Virus record (IMG/VR): IMGVR_UViG_3300021178_000024
Location: 1 to 41,283 of that record
Length of the DNA stretch: 41,283 nucleotides
Strand: one strand, 5' to 3'
Source: a virus
Every line of letters begins with the position of its first letter. The stretch's first letter is position 1. A model generated the notes under the pieces. The model saw nothing but the letters and a program-made list of their open reading frames with translations. It had not been told where the DNA came from and did no database searches. This document shows, in pieces, positions 6,901-14,957 of the stretch. Both the position numbers and the translations under genes were made by a program.

Positions 6901-7855
6901 AACAATCACCGATGCCCAGATCCGCCACGCGGCCCAGCTCTACAGGGAGTTCGGCCCCAAGCATACGGCGCGGGAGTTGGGACTGCCGGAGTACAAGGTT
7001 GAGTATCTAGTCAGGAAAGCGATCCATGCGGGCTATCTTGCCGATCGCGCGACGCCCATCTTCGAGAGCGGGATGCGCCGTACCCAATCCATCGAGGGCC
7101 GCATCCAGAAGCACCTGACCGATGGCTACATCCTGATAGGCTCCGACTGCCACTACTTCCCCGGCGTGGTCTCCGCCGCCCACCGCGCCTTCGTCAAGAT
7201 GTGCCGGGAGATCCGCCCGGCCATGGTGGTGCTGAATGGGGATGTGTTCGATGGCTCGACCATCAGCCGGCACCCACGGATCGGCTGGGATAGCAAGCCG
7301 ACGGTGGCCGAAGAGCTGCGCGTAGTGGATGAACGCACGGGGGAGATCGAAGAGGCCGCCGGGACGAGGGAGCTCTATTGGCTGTTGGGGAATCACGACG
7401 CCCGCTATGAGACCTTCCTCGCCGCCCACGCACCCGAGTTCCAGAACGTGGATGGTTTCACGCTCAAGAGTCACTTCCCGGCCTGGAAACCTGGCTGGTC
7501 CCTCTTCATCAACGACGACTGCGTCATCAAGCACCGGTTCAAGGGTGGGATTCATGCGACCCACACTAACACGCTCTGGGCGGGCCGTACCACCATTACT
7601 GGCCACTTGCACAGCCAGCGGGTCACTCCTCTGTCCGACTACAACGGGACGCGGTGGGGGGTGGACTGCGGGACGATGGCGGCGCCCTATGGGCCGCAGT
7701 TTCAGGACTACACGGAGGATAATCCTAAGAATTGGCGGTCGGGGTTCGTCCTCGCGCGCTACTGGAGGGGCAGACTGCTGGAGCCCCAGACGGTGACCGT
7801 GCTGGACGAAGAGGCCGGACTGGTGCGGCTCGGCACAGAGGTCTTTGAGGTATGA
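6887..7855 (+). CDS. Metallophosphoesterase with N-terminal HTH (322 aa)
   Basis: Residues 5-50 look like a helix-turn-helix (TDAQIRHAAQLYREFG, HTARELGLPEYKVEYLV). From residue 80 the calcineurin-like metallophosphoesterase motifs follow in order: SDCHY (86-90), NGDVFDG (117-123), GNHDAR (168-173), GGIHATHT (220-227) and TGHLHSQR (238-245). These supply the Asp, His and Asn ligands of a two-metal centre. The substrate may be a phosphodiester or nucleic acid; the DNA-binding-type N terminus favours a nuclease. Similar genes occur near the end of late operons in several short-tailed phages. Its stop overlaps a small membrane protein gene (ATGA). Confidence 0.8.
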   Translation: MPARRTITDAQIRHAAQLYREFGPKHTARELGLPEYKVEYLVRKAIHAGYLADRATPIFESGMRRTQSIEGRIQKHLTDGYILIGSDCHYFPGVVSAAHRAFVKMCREIRPAMVVLNGDVFDGSTISRHPRIGWDSKPTVAEELRVVDERTGEIEEAAGTRELYWLLGNHDARYETFLAAHAPEFQNVDGFTLKSHFPAWKPGWSLFINDDCVIKHRFKGGIHATHTNTLWAGRTTITGHLHSQRVTPLSDYNGTRWGVDCGTMAAPYGPQFQDYTEDNPKNWRSGFVLARYWRGRLLEPQTVTVLDEEAGLVRLGTEVFEV

Positions 7856-8025
7856 GCAGCAACGACCCCGCCGTCGCCCTCCTGTGCCTCACCCTCCTGT
7901 TCGGCTGCGTGGTCTGCTTAATGATGTCGGCAGTCTACCTCGTCCTCGCCTGGCACGAGGAGAGCCGCCGCAAGCCGCCTAGAAAGCCGCCTTCTTCTCC
8001 GCCCCCGCCCGCACCATCGGATTAG
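7852..8025 (+). CDS. Small single-pass membrane protein (57 aa), end of rightward run
   Basis: The ATG overlaps the phosphoesterase stop as ATGA. The protein has one long hydrophobic segment (VALLCLTLLFGCVVCLMMSA, then VYLVLA), followed by HEESRRKPPRK and a Pro-rich tail. Its last 47 bp lie opposite the 3' end of the leftward gene 7979-9181, so the two transcription units collide tail-to-tail here. No function can be assigned. Confidence 0.6.
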   Translation: MSSNDPAVALLCLTLLFGCVVCLMMSAVYLVLAWHEESRRKPPRKPPSSPPPPAPSD

Positions 8026-9181
8026 CCGGGTCGGTGCGGTAGTCCACCCAGAAGTGCCCTGACGCTGCCCCCATCGCAATGATATCCTCGACCTCGGACT
8101 TGCGGGGGAAGTAGCGCTTGGCCCAGGCGTACAGCTCGGCGTAGGGGATGGCCCCCCGCTTGACCACCATCTGGGACAGGCGCTCGCTCTGAAGCGCCTC
8201 CGCGCTCATCCCAATCTTCTCGAAGACGAGCTGCATGTCGGCCTCCAGATCGCTCAGCATGCTCACCGCGGTCTCCAGATCGTCCCGGGAGATCACCAAC
8301 TCATCCGTGTGGCTCGCCGCCAGGATCATGGCGACCTTGTGCGCCAAGGTCTGCTTGCGGGCGATGTAGCCTCCGAAGCGACTGGAGTCCATCAGCAGCG
8401 CTTCTTGCCGGTAGTGGCGCTCATACCAAGCCGATCCCCACTCTTTGGCCTCGGGGGTGAGTGAGTACTCACCAACTATGGACTCACTGATGTGGGTCAG
8501 GTCAGCAATCAGGTCCTCCCGCAATCCCTCGAACCCCGTCTGGGCCTCCGGATAGGCCACGTACCGCTCCTTCTCCGCGATGTAGACGAACAGGCAGCGG
8601 GAGGCGAACCCGCCCCCGATCATGTACTCCGGGAAGTTAGCCGCGATCCACTCCGGGTTCGTCGCCGCCAGCACATTGATCCACGGATTGACCACCTCAT
8701 CAGTGCCGCTGTTCTTGGTGACCTTGGTAAACGGCTTCCCATCCCAGAGGTGGACGAGCATGTCAATCATCTGGCGGTCGCGTGGATCGATCAGGTTGCC
8801 GAACTCGCTGGAGTGGATGGTGACCGGGCTCATGGTCAGCAGCTCCCCATTGTGGAGGAAGGTCTCCCGCGCCTCGGCGAAGTAGGTCACCAGAGCCTGC
8901 CACGTCACGACCGCGGGGCCGAAGCGGATCTTGGGAACAGCACGCAGGAGTTGCATCGCCACATCCGTCGTGGTGCTCTTGGCCACCACCCCCGGCTTCG
9001 CCACGAAGACGATGTAGAGGTTGGGATACCAGTCGTAGCCGGGGAAGTGCATCCACACCTTGCGACGCAGGGCGCCCGCGATGGCAGAGCAGGCACACCA
9101 GAAGCGCATCCGGGTTGGGGCTTCCCCGAAACTGGAGTAGTCCACATAGGACTTCACCCAGTCATCCAGCCTCCTAGGCAC
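7979..9181 (-). CDS. DUF3987-like P-loop ATPase / helicase-like replication protein (400 aa)
   Basis: The protein has a degenerate P-loop near residue 62 (AKPGVVAKSTT), an acidic strand element (IHSSEFGNLID) and the phrase HLWDGKPFTKVTKNSGTDEV followed by NPWINVLAATNPEWI and GGGFASRCLFVY. These match the layout of DUF3987-type ATPases found in phage and integrative-element replication modules. Residues 280-400 are helical and may be a winged-helix end. It overlaps the polymerase gene by 8 bp and is the last gene of the leftward run. A role as replicative helicase or primase-helicase partner is inferred; no separate primase is visible. Confidence 0.65.
   Translation of the reverse strand: MPRRLDDWVKSYVDYSSFGEAPTRMRFWCACSAIAGALRRKVWMHFPGYDWYPNLYIVFVAKPGVVAKSTTTDVAMQLLRAVPKIRFGPAVVTWQALVTYFAEARETFLHNGELLTMSPVTIHSSEFGNLIDPRDRQMIDMLVHLWDGKPFTKVTKNSGTDEVVNPWINVLAATNPEWIAANFPEYMIGGGFASRCLFVYIAEKERYVAYPEAQTGFEGLREDLIADLTHISESIVGEYSLTPEAKEWGSAWYERHYRQEALLMDSSRFGGYIARKQTLAHKVAMILAASHTDELVISRDDLETAVSMLSDLEADMQLVFEKIGMSAEALQSERLSQMVVKRGAIPYAELYAWAKRYFPRKSEVEDIIAMGAASGHFWVDYRTDPANPMVRAGAEKKAAF
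8461..8472. repeat. 12-bp palindrome GTGAGTACTCAC (operator-like motif copy)
   Basis: A perfect palindrome inside the DUF3987-like gene, the same family as the copies in the control region (consensus GTGAGYRCTCAC). Confidence 0.4.
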
Positions 9182-11612
9182 AATCCCCCCAACTCTTCTC
9201 CGACACCTTAACCCCCACCGGAATTCTCAAAGGCTCAGGATACGGGATTGGGGTGCTCGCCCCAATTTCTCCAAGTCTTCGACGGTAGGTGGGGGCGTCG
9301 GCGATTGGATATTGGCCGACGAGGGAGTCGTGGACTTGGAGGAGGATCTGGACGGCGGGGAGTTCGACGGCGATCCTGTCCCAGATGTGGTTGATGAGCA
9401 AGCCGATTGTTGACTGGGGGATCCAGGCAGCAGCTCGATTGTAGATGTTCCCCTCCATCCGCTCAAAAAAGTACCGGCGATATCCGAAAGCATTTCGGAC
9501 TGTTCGGGTGGAGTTAAGGTCGGACTTGAGACGAGACTGCCATGTGGGGATTGCTGGAAATCGAGCAAAGTACCAAGCTTGAATGCGTTCAACCTCTTTA
9601 ACACCCAACCCAAGTCGTTTGGCAAGTCCACTTGGAGTTCCAAGGTAATTCGTAGCGTGGGCGAAGGATTTGAAGGTGCGGTAGCGGGGGTGGTCTCGGG
9701 TAATGGTTGGGTCATTGTAGAACTCCTTGGCAATCTCCACATAGGGATTTAGGTCGGCGGCCAGCATGGCCTTCAGCTCGGGCTCATCTGCCTCCCACAC
9801 CACCACCCTCAAGTCCGCGCTCGACAGGTCCATGTCGAACATCTCCATGCCCTCTTCGGGTAGGAAGAGCTTGCGGATGTTGGGCAGGACTAGGGGAATG
9901 CCCTCGCCCTTCCTCTCCCCACCTTCGGGCACGTTCTGGAGGTTCATCCCCGAACCGAACGCGTTCTGGCTGGAGGAGAGGCGGAAGGTATCGGTCCCAC
10001 CGACATTGTAGCTGCACCGAATGCGGCCGTCGAGATCGAGCTTGCTCTCCACGAAGGTGCTCTTGAAGACGCCCAGGGAGCGGATCTCCAGGATGCGCTG
10101 CACCAGCGGGCGGACAAGGGGAGTGCGGGCAGCGAGCTGCTTAAGCGCCTCCTCGTTGGTACTGACCTTTGACCCCTCCTTCGTGCGGATTTTGATCTGG
10201 GGGAGGCGGAAGTCCTTGTAGAAGAGGGTCTTAAGCTGCTTGTGGGAGCGGATGTTCAAGGGATGGCCGAGGATACTCTCCATCCACTCCTCGCGCTGCT
10301 TGATCTCCGCGCGCAGCTCGACGGCCAGTCCCCGCTTGGTCGCCGCGTCGGTCCGCACTCCCCGGATCATGGTGTCGAGGGTGTGCCACCACATTTGGTG
10401 CTGGAAGACACATTGGTCCTCCAACCCTTCCTGCTTAACGAGCCGCGTTAAATGCTGCGCGATCTCCCAGGTAGCTACGCAATCTCGACAGTTATAGTTC
10501 CATCGTCCCAAGTCGTCTTCTCGCTCGTCGGCTTCTTTGGACTCTTGCTTCCAGAACGAGTGATACTCACAGTAGAGACTTGAGAGGGTAGCGAGATCCT
10601 TGTCAGTTCCCGGCCACAGTACATGATGACCAAGCATTGTGTCGAAGGCCAGTCGAGGCTTGAAGCCCCATTGGCGCCAGATGTACTGGATGTCATAGCT
10701 AAAGTTCTGTCCGGTGATGCGAGCGTTGGGGTGGGTGAGAAGTTCCCTAAGTGCCCGAACAATAGCTTGTTCCTCCAATTCGGTCCAATAGTTAGAGCGG
10801 GCACGGGACCAGAAGGGGATGCAAAGAGCAGCGGTTGCGGACCAGCCAATCCCAATGCAGTCAATTTGGCCGCGGCGGGTTTCGATGTCAATGGAGAGAA
10901 GCCGGGGTCGTTGTTCAATCTCCATTCTAAGTATTTTGAGTTGCACATGGACTTGTTCCAGAGTGGGATTGGTGGTGAAGTTGAAGGTCGGCTTGCAGAT
11001 GCCGTTCGCTAAGGCGTCACACCCACGTGCAAGGTCGCGCGCAACGTATGGCCGCCAGCTCCACTGATGGAGTATAGCCGCAGGGTGATAGGTAGGCAGG
11101 ATTGATCCAAATGGAGATTCAAACAGCGAACCTCGCCAGTTGGAGATGCCGAGTCGGCCGGTGACCACCCAAAGAGCCAGACCTCCGAGGGCGATGATAA
11201 GCGCAGGCTGAACCTGGGCAAGTTCGGCTTGAAGGCGATCGAGGGAATCGGCGACGGTGGGGTGGAATCCCAGTTGTGCTCCTCCACCAAGGGAGGCGAC
11301 CCACTGCCAACCCGCGGGAAGCTTCTTTTTGAAGCTGACGAGCGTGTTGAGCTTGTTTTGCGCGGGGCGCGTTTTGAGGACATTGGTGATGTAGCAGTCC
11401 TTCCGCGCGATGCCCGCTTCCCGGAGGAGCTTGGTGAGTTCGGCACCCGCGGCGCCGACGAATGGCCGGCCTTGGACTTCTTCATTCGCTCCAGGCGCCT
11501 CCCCCAGCACTAGAATCCGGGCCGGGATCGGTCCCTCCCCCAGCACCTCCATCCTGGGCGGAGTGCTCGGCGATGAGGAATTCTGTCCGGGCAGCTCGTT
11601 CGATTCGCTCAT
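9174..11612 (-). CDS. Uracil-DNA-glycosylase-like / family A DNA polymerase fusion (812 aa)
   Basis: Residues 30-200 form a family 4-type uracil-DNA glycosylase-like domain: GEAPGANEE (37-45), TNVLKTRP (76-83), ALGGLAL (141-147) and YHPAAIL (175-181). Residues 238-390 are a DnaQ-type 3'-5' exonuclease: DIET (242-245), NFSYD (303-307), NCRDC (374-378). Residues 405-812 are a PolA-type polymerase: motif A DLSSADLR (595-602), motif B RTFKSFAHATNYLG (645-658), motif C QVHDSL (759-764). It is the phage replicative polymerase. Such a fusion is known from phage SPO1. The glycosylase part lacks the Cys ligands usual for an iron-sulphur cluster (KTRP in place of KCRP). The ATG at 11612 and an internal ATG at 11552 are both possible starts; neither has a strong ribosome site. 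Confidence 0.9.
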   Translation of the reverse strand: MSESNELPGQNSSSPSTPPRMEVLGEGPIPARILVLGEAPGANEEVQGRPFVGAAGAELTKLLREAGIARKDCYITNVLKTRPAQNKLNTLVSFKKKLPAGWQWVASLGGGAQLGFHPTVADSLDRLQAELAQVQPALIIALGGLALWVVTGRLGISNWRGSLFESPFGSILPTYHPAAILHQWSWRPYVARDLARGCDALANGICKPTFNFTTNPTLEQVHVQLKILRMEIEQRPRLLSIDIETRRGQIDCIGIGWSATAALCIPFWSRARSNYWTELEEQAIVRALRELLTHPNARITGQNFSYDIQYIWRQWGFKPRLAFDTMLGHHVLWPGTDKDLATLSSLYCEYHSFWKQESKEADEREDDLGRWNYNCRDCVATWEIAQHLTRLVKQEGLEDQCVFQHQMWWHTLDTMIRGVRTDAATKRGLAVELRAEIKQREEWMESILGHPLNIRSHKQLKTLFYKDFRLPQIKIRTKEGSKVSTNEEALKQLAARTPLVRPLVQRILEIRSLGVFKSTFVESKLDLDGRIRCSYNVGGTDTFRLSSSQNAFGSGMNLQNVPEGGERKGEGIPLVLPNIRKLFLPEEGMEMFDMDLSSADLRVVVWEADEPELKAMLAADLNPYVEIAKEFYNDPTITRDHPRYRTFKSFAHATNYLGTPSGLAKRLGLGVKEVERIQAWYFARFPAIPTWQSRLKSDLNSTRTVRNAFGYRRYFFERMEGNIYNRAAAWIPQSTIGLLINHIWDRIAVELPAVQILLQVHDSLVGQYPIADAPTYRRRLGEIGASTPIPYPEPLRIPVGVKVSEKSWGDCA

Positions 11613-11823
11613 AGATGCATTCGATCAGGGAGAGGGAGGAGGTGGCAGCGCCGAGGGTGTCACTGCGCCGCATGGTGCGTTGGTAGCTGCCTGGGCCTTG
11701 GCGCCAGAGCAGATCCACGAGTTGCTGGATGGATTCGGAGTCCATCGGGTCGGGGACGTAGGCGCGTAGGTGGCGCTGGAAGACCTCCGCGTAGCGCATC
11801 CACTCGGGATGGGTGAGGTTCAT
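11482..11823 (-). CDS. Hypothetical protein upstream of polymerase (113 aa)
   Basis: The preferred start is ATG 11823, overlapping the preceding stop (ATGA) with AAGGAA upstream; a longer frame reaches 12111 but only shadows the zinc-ribbon gene. The protein is helical and polar (WMRYAEVFQRHLRAYVPDPM, SIQQLVDLLWRQGPGSYQR) with a Gly/Ala-rich tail. Its last 130 bp overlap the 5' end of the polymerase gene in another frame, which is long for this genome and leaves the true polymerase start open. Function unknown. Confidence 0.6.
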   Translation of the reverse strand: MNLTHPEWMRYAEVFQRHLRAYVPDPMDSESIQQLVDLLWRQGPGSYQRTMRRSDTLGAATSSLSLIECIYERIERAARTEFLIAEHSAQDGGAGGGTDPGPDSSAGGGAWSE

Positions 11824-12131
11824 GGGGATGGTTCCTTGGTGTAGGGAGACCACAGGCCGCAGTCTTCGGCGTGCGGGCGGGATTTGCACATGGGGCAGAG
11901 GGAGGGGGCGGCGGGACCGCGCTTGCCGGAGCAGCAGGTGCGGAGCCAGCCCTTTTGGAGATCGTAGCGCCACTTCGAGCCGCCGCAGGCGGGGCAGGCA
12001 TCCTTGTCGGGCATGGTCACGGAGGAGCCGCAGACACACATAAATCCTGCGCGAAATTGTTCCAAGTCCTCTGGCTTGAGGCGGATGTGGGCTCCCCGCC
12101 CGCACGCGCAATTACGCTCCATCTCAATCAT
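11820..12131 (-). CDS. Multi-zinc-ribbon protein (103 aa)
   Basis: The protein carries a series of paired cysteines: CACG near residue 8, CVCG near 32, CPACG near 46, CC near 66 and CPMC near 79, the layout of two or more zinc ribbons. ATG 12131 follows GGAG. Both ends overlap neighbours by 4 bp (ATGA). Small zinc-ribbon proteins in phage replication runs may bind nucleic acid or act as transcription or replication cofactors; nothing more specific is visible. Confidence 0.65.
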   Translation of the reverse strand: MIEMERNCACGRGAHIRLKPEDLEQFRAGFMCVCGSSVTMPDKDACPACGGSKWRYDLQKGWLRTCCSGKRGPAAPSLCPMCKSRPHAEDCGLWSPYTKEPSP

Positions 12132-12430
12132 CTCGGCTCCGTTCGGCGAATTTGCTCAAGCACCTTCTTGGCCTGCTCGACACTGGTCCAGCGGATTTTG
12201 TACTTCAACAGCAGGCCGATGTCCTCGGGGGTGAACCCCATCGCCTTCATGGGGGTGGGGTGGTAGACGGGCACCCACCGGGCCTTGCTCTGCCACCACC
12301 GCTTTGGCAGGACCTTGAAGACTTGGCCCGGGCCGAGGCGAGGAGTGTGGGAGCGCCACCAGATGGGCCAGTGGTAGACCCAAGTGATGCCGAAGGCGTA
12401 GAGGGCGAGGAGGATCAGGTCACCGAGCAT
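12128..12430 (-). CDS. Small membrane-anchored hypothetical protein (100 aa)
   Basis: ATG 12430 follows GGGAG. Residues 2-20 form one hydrophobic helix (LGDLILLALYAFGITWVY), followed by a Trp/Arg-rich linker (WPIWWRSH) and a soluble part (EDIGLLLKYKIRWTSVEQAK) that could be a small helical domain. No family recognised. Confidence 0.6.
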   Translation of the reverse strand: MLGDLILLALYAFGITWVYHWPIWWRSHTPRLGPGQVFKVLPKRWWQSKARWVPVYHPTPMKAMGFTPEDIGLLLKYKIRWTSVEQAKKVLEQIRRTEPR

Positions 12431-12623
12431 CAGTGTGCTCCCTAACCACTCGATCCCAAATGGAGTCGAGCATGCACAGCTCTGCGGGGGCGACGGAGCG
12501 GCCCGACTCCAGCGCCCGCTGCATCAGGTGGACGAACGTGCGCTCATCATGCGCGAGGTGGGCTCGGTGGGCGAGGATTTCCTCGATCGCGCGAGTGGCA
12601 TCGGCCCGTTCTTCGGTGGTCAT
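12420..12623 (-). CDS. Small hypothetical protein (67 aa)
   Basis: ATG 12623 has CAGGAG upstream. The protein is entirely helical and charged (TEERADATRAIEEILAHRAH, FVHLMQRALESGR, LDSIWDRVVREH). It overlaps the next gene by 11 bp. No function can be given. The 64 bp upstream, to 12688, contain no gene. Confidence 0.55.
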   Translation of the reverse strand: MTTEERADATRAIEEILAHRAHLAHDERTFVHLMQRALESGRSVAPAELCMLDSIWDRVVREHTDAR

Positions 12624-12687
12624 CTAGGCTCCTGGTGAAAAGGGTGGGATTCGGGTACAGGCTCCCACCGGGCCTGAGTTCGGCTGG

Positions 12688-12906
12688 CTACTCCCCGGCA
12701 ATGGGGGCACTGTCTCCCATTGTCTCCACCGGCACTCCCAGTCCCACCAGCCGCGCGATATCTCGCTGGCTAGCGATGTGGACGGTGCCGTAAGCTTCGA
12801 CGATGTGGCGGGCCGCTGCGGCTTTGGAGACCGCCTCGACCAAATGCTCCACCACCTCCTCCCCATTGCGATACATCTCGACGTGGTAGATGCGCTGGGT
12901 GGGCAT
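12688..12906 (-). CDS. Small hypothetical protein (72 aa)
   Basis: I start at ATG 12906, just after the stop of the membrane micropeptide gene; an in-frame ATG at 12963 would overlap that gene. The protein (PTQRIYHVEMYRNGEEVVEH, VSKAAAARHIVEAYGTVHIA, SQRDIARLVGLGVPVE) looks like a compact alpha/beta fold of a type often seen in phages, with no known function. Confidence 0.6.
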   Translation of the reverse strand: MPTQRIYHVEMYRNGEEVVEHLVEAVSKAAAARHIVEAYGTVHIASQRDIARLVGLGVPVETMGDSAPIAGE

Positions 12907-12910
12907 GGGT

Positions 12911-13051
12911 TCACCAAACTTTCTGGACGAAGTGCCAAACGATGTAGGCAACGCAGGCTGCAAACGCCATGCTGCCCAAAGAGGCTACAACATAGAGCAT
13001 CCGCATCCACCAAGGCACCATCCGGAAGACTTCCTTCATCATGGAATCCAT
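12911..13051 (-). CDS. Membrane micropeptide (46 aa)
   Basis: ATG 13051 to TGA 12911. After MDSMMKEVFRMVPWWMRM comes one membrane helix (LYVVASLGSMAFAACVAYIV) and a short tail WHFVQKVW. It fills the gap between the SSB-candidate gene and the gene at 12688-12906 almost exactly, which supports it being real. Role unknown. Confidence 0.5.
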   Translation of the reverse strand: MDSMMKEVFRMVPWWMRMLYVVASLGSMAFAACVAYIVWHFVQKVW

Positions 13052-13054
13052 CGG

Positions 13055-13474
13055 CTACCCCTTCCGGAAATGGGTGATCTGCTCCTGGGTCTTACCGTTG
13101 TTGTCCAGACGGTGGCCCAGGGTGACGATCACATGGTGACCCTCGGGATCACTCCATTGGAATTTACTGCCGGGAGTGTTCTTCCCAATCGCCGTGCGCA
13201 GCTCCCCCAGCACGATGTTCTTGTTAGGATCGGAGTGCAGCGCGGTACCGGACTCGTTCAAGCGGGGGAACAGGCTGATGCGCTTGCGGTCGCCGTCGTC
13301 GAAGTGGAGGTTCAGCTCATAGCGGACCCAAGGCCCGTTGGAGTTCTCCCCACCACCGGCGATCTCGGCTCCCATGATCTGGGCACCGTAGTCCCCCACC
13401 GGCTTGGCACTGTACTGGTCGGGCGTTGCGTCGTGGAGCGCTGCTGCTTTGAATGCTTCAAGGTCGAACGTCAT
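13055..13474 (-). CDS. Possible single-strand DNA-binding protein (139 aa)
   Basis: The protein opens MTFDLEAFKAAAL and continues with a beta-rich body (YGAQIMGAEIAGGG, WVRYELNLHFDDGDRKRISL, NIVLGELRTAIG, HVIVTLGHRLDNNG). The start follows GGAG. It lies 15 bp downstream of the Sak4-type ATPase gene. Sak4 annealases commonly have an SSB or DUF669-like partner next to them, so an OB-fold ssDNA-binding role is likely by context. The sequence alone is not decisive and there is no acidic SSB-type tail. Confidence 0.5.
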   Translation of the reverse strand: MTFDLEAFKAAALHDATPDQYSAKPVGDYGAQIMGAEIAGGGENSNGPWVRYELNLHFDDGDRKRISLFPRLNESGTALHSDPNKNIVLGELRTAIGKNTPGSKFQWSDPEGHHVIVTLGHRLDNNGKTQEQITHFRKG

Positions 13475-13489
13475 CTCATAGACTCCTGG

Positions 13490-14296
13490 TTAAATTGCTT
13501 CAATCAGACCACCGGCTTTCTTCCACGCCTCGATGAGCGGGCCGAAAGCCGGGGATTGGTTGGCCGCGTAGGAGAGGTAGCGTTTCTTGGAGAGCGCCCC
13601 ATCTGCCACATTCGTCCAATCAAACTTGTTGCCGGCGCGCTGCGCGAGAATCACCTCGTCGAAGCTGCGGCCGATGACCCCAGCGAGTGCTTTGCCGGGG
13701 AGTGCGGGGGTGATGCGCATGCCCCCGTTGAGCGGGTCGATCTCCTTTTCCGCGTGTGCGATCACGAGTACGTGGCAGCGCAGGCCACACAGGATGGCTA
13801 GGAGGTTTTTGAGCTGCGTCTGGGCGATCATGTAGTCGGGTTTGTCGAGGAGCGCGCGGCGGCCGCTGGTGTTCTGCCAGATGGCATCAGTCAGGCCCGT
13901 CATGGAGTCCACCACGAAGCAGATCCCCGTCCCCCAGTCGTCGATGTTACCCCAGTCCCGCCCATTCTGGTCAACAAACTTCTCCATCGTCTTGCCGATT
14001 AGGTCAAGGGGACTGTTGACGAAACGGTCTTTGTCCCGCTCACGACCCAGCTCGGCTTGATCCTTCGTCCCGATCGCCTCCACCTGCTTGCGGAAGTCCT
14101 CCAGGGAGCCCTTGATGGGCTTCACGTAGACCCAGCTCACCTTCTCCTTGAGGGCTTCCCCCAGCACTCCATACCCCTGCTCGGTGAAGATGCACAGGGG
14201 CTTGAGGCCGGCGGCGAGCAATGTCTCGATCGCGCGGGTCTTGCCCGTGCCGATGTCCCCGAAGAGGAGTGTTTTAGTGCCCAGCAGTGGCGACAT
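13490..14296 (-). CDS. Sak4-type RecA-like ATPase / recombinase (268 aa)
   Basis: A RecA-fold ATPase with Walker A GDIGTGKT (residues 13-20), Walker B ICFVVDSM (near 125) and a conserved strand VLVIAHAEKE (near 173). The AAA_24/Sak4 layout has the P-loop right at the N terminus, as here. Proteins of this family act as single-strand annealing recombinases. Its start lies inside the end of the YqaJ-type exonuclease gene (23-bp overlap) and it is followed by the SSB candidate, so the three form a recombination cassette. Confidence 0.75.
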   Translation of the reverse strand: MSPLLGTKTLLFGDIGTGKTRAIETLLAAGLKPLCIFTEQGYGVLGEALKEKVSWVYVKPIKGSLEDFRKQVEAIGTKDQAELGRERDKDRFVNSPLDLIGKTMEKFVDQNGRDWGNIDDWGTGICFVVDSMTGLTDAIWQNTSGRRALLDKPDYMIAQTQLKNLLAILCGLRCHVLVIAHAEKEIDPLNGGMRITPALPGKALAGVIGRSFDEVILAQRAGNKFDWTNVADGALSKKRYLSYAANQSPAFGPLIEAWKKAGGLIEAI

Positions 14297-14957
14297 TCGG
14301 TTTCCTTGTTTGGCCTAGGTGACTCAAGTGCTTGGTCAGGACGTCCACCTCTCGAAGGAACTCCTCCAACAGGCTGCGGTAGGTGCGCAGGTCCTGGGCC
14401 AACACTGAGCGCTCCGCCCGGTAAACGAAAAGCTGGAGGTCTTCGGGCAGCTCCTTGTTGAAGGAGATGAAGTCACAGAAATCGGCCTGCGTCACCAGCA
14501 TGTTGTGGAGGACCTGGCGGATGTAGTTCGGGGGGACGCGGTTGGCCTCCAAGTAGTCGATGTGGATGGCGGGCAGGGGACACTTGATCTCTACAAAGCC
14601 GTTCTCCCCCACGAAGCCATCCACTGAGCATCCGATGGGTAGCTCGCTCCAATAGGCGAACCCGGCTTGGCGAACGAGCGCGCTGGTCGCCTGCTCGTAG
14701 CGCTGCCTCGCTTCCCCCTCCAGCGCCCGCCCCCGCTCGATGTGGGAGTTGGTGAAGTCGGACAGGATCGGGCGGCCGGTCAGGCGCTCGCAGGCGAGTT
14801 GGTAGCGGTAATTGCGGCGGGTGACTGCCTCCCCACCCTTGCGACCCTCGGCCGTGACTGCGTCCGCCATGGAGCCGGTGACGCGGCCGGCGCGATCGGC
14901 GAACCAGCCCACGCTGCCCTGCTCATGCGGACTCAGGAGATATGGCAACGGGCTCAC
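14274..14957 (-). CDS. YqaJ-type PD-(D/E)XK exonuclease (227 aa)
   Basis: I use GTG 14957, which overlaps the previous stop (GTGA) and follows GAGG; a frame open to 15143 merely overlaps the upstream gene. Motifs in order: GSMADAVTAEG near residue 28, ERGRALEGEARQRYE near 77, SVDGFVGENGFVEIKCP near 113-129 (catalytic Asp, Glu-x-Lys), then YIRQVLHNMLVTQADFCDF. This is the YqaJ/lambda-exonuclease-like family, which degrades duplex ends to feed strand annealing. It pairs with the adjacent Sak4-type ATPase. Confidence 0.8.
   Translation of the reverse strand: MSPLPYLLSPHEQGSVGWFADRAGRVTGSMADAVTAEGRKGGEAVTRRNYRYQLACERLTGRPILSDFTNSHIERGRALEGEARQRYEQATSALVRQAGFAYWSELPIGCSVDGFVGENGFVEIKCPLPAIHIDYLEANRVPPNYIRQVLHNMLVTQADFCDFISFNKELPEDLQLFVYRAERSVLAQDLRTYRSLLEEFLREVDVLTKHLSHLGQTRKPNVATAGH

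Noticed and set aside
12890-13801. 303-residue plus-strand open frame opposite the Sak4 and SSB-candidate genes
   Set aside because: The minus-strand genes there have clear motifs, ribosome sites and tight packing.
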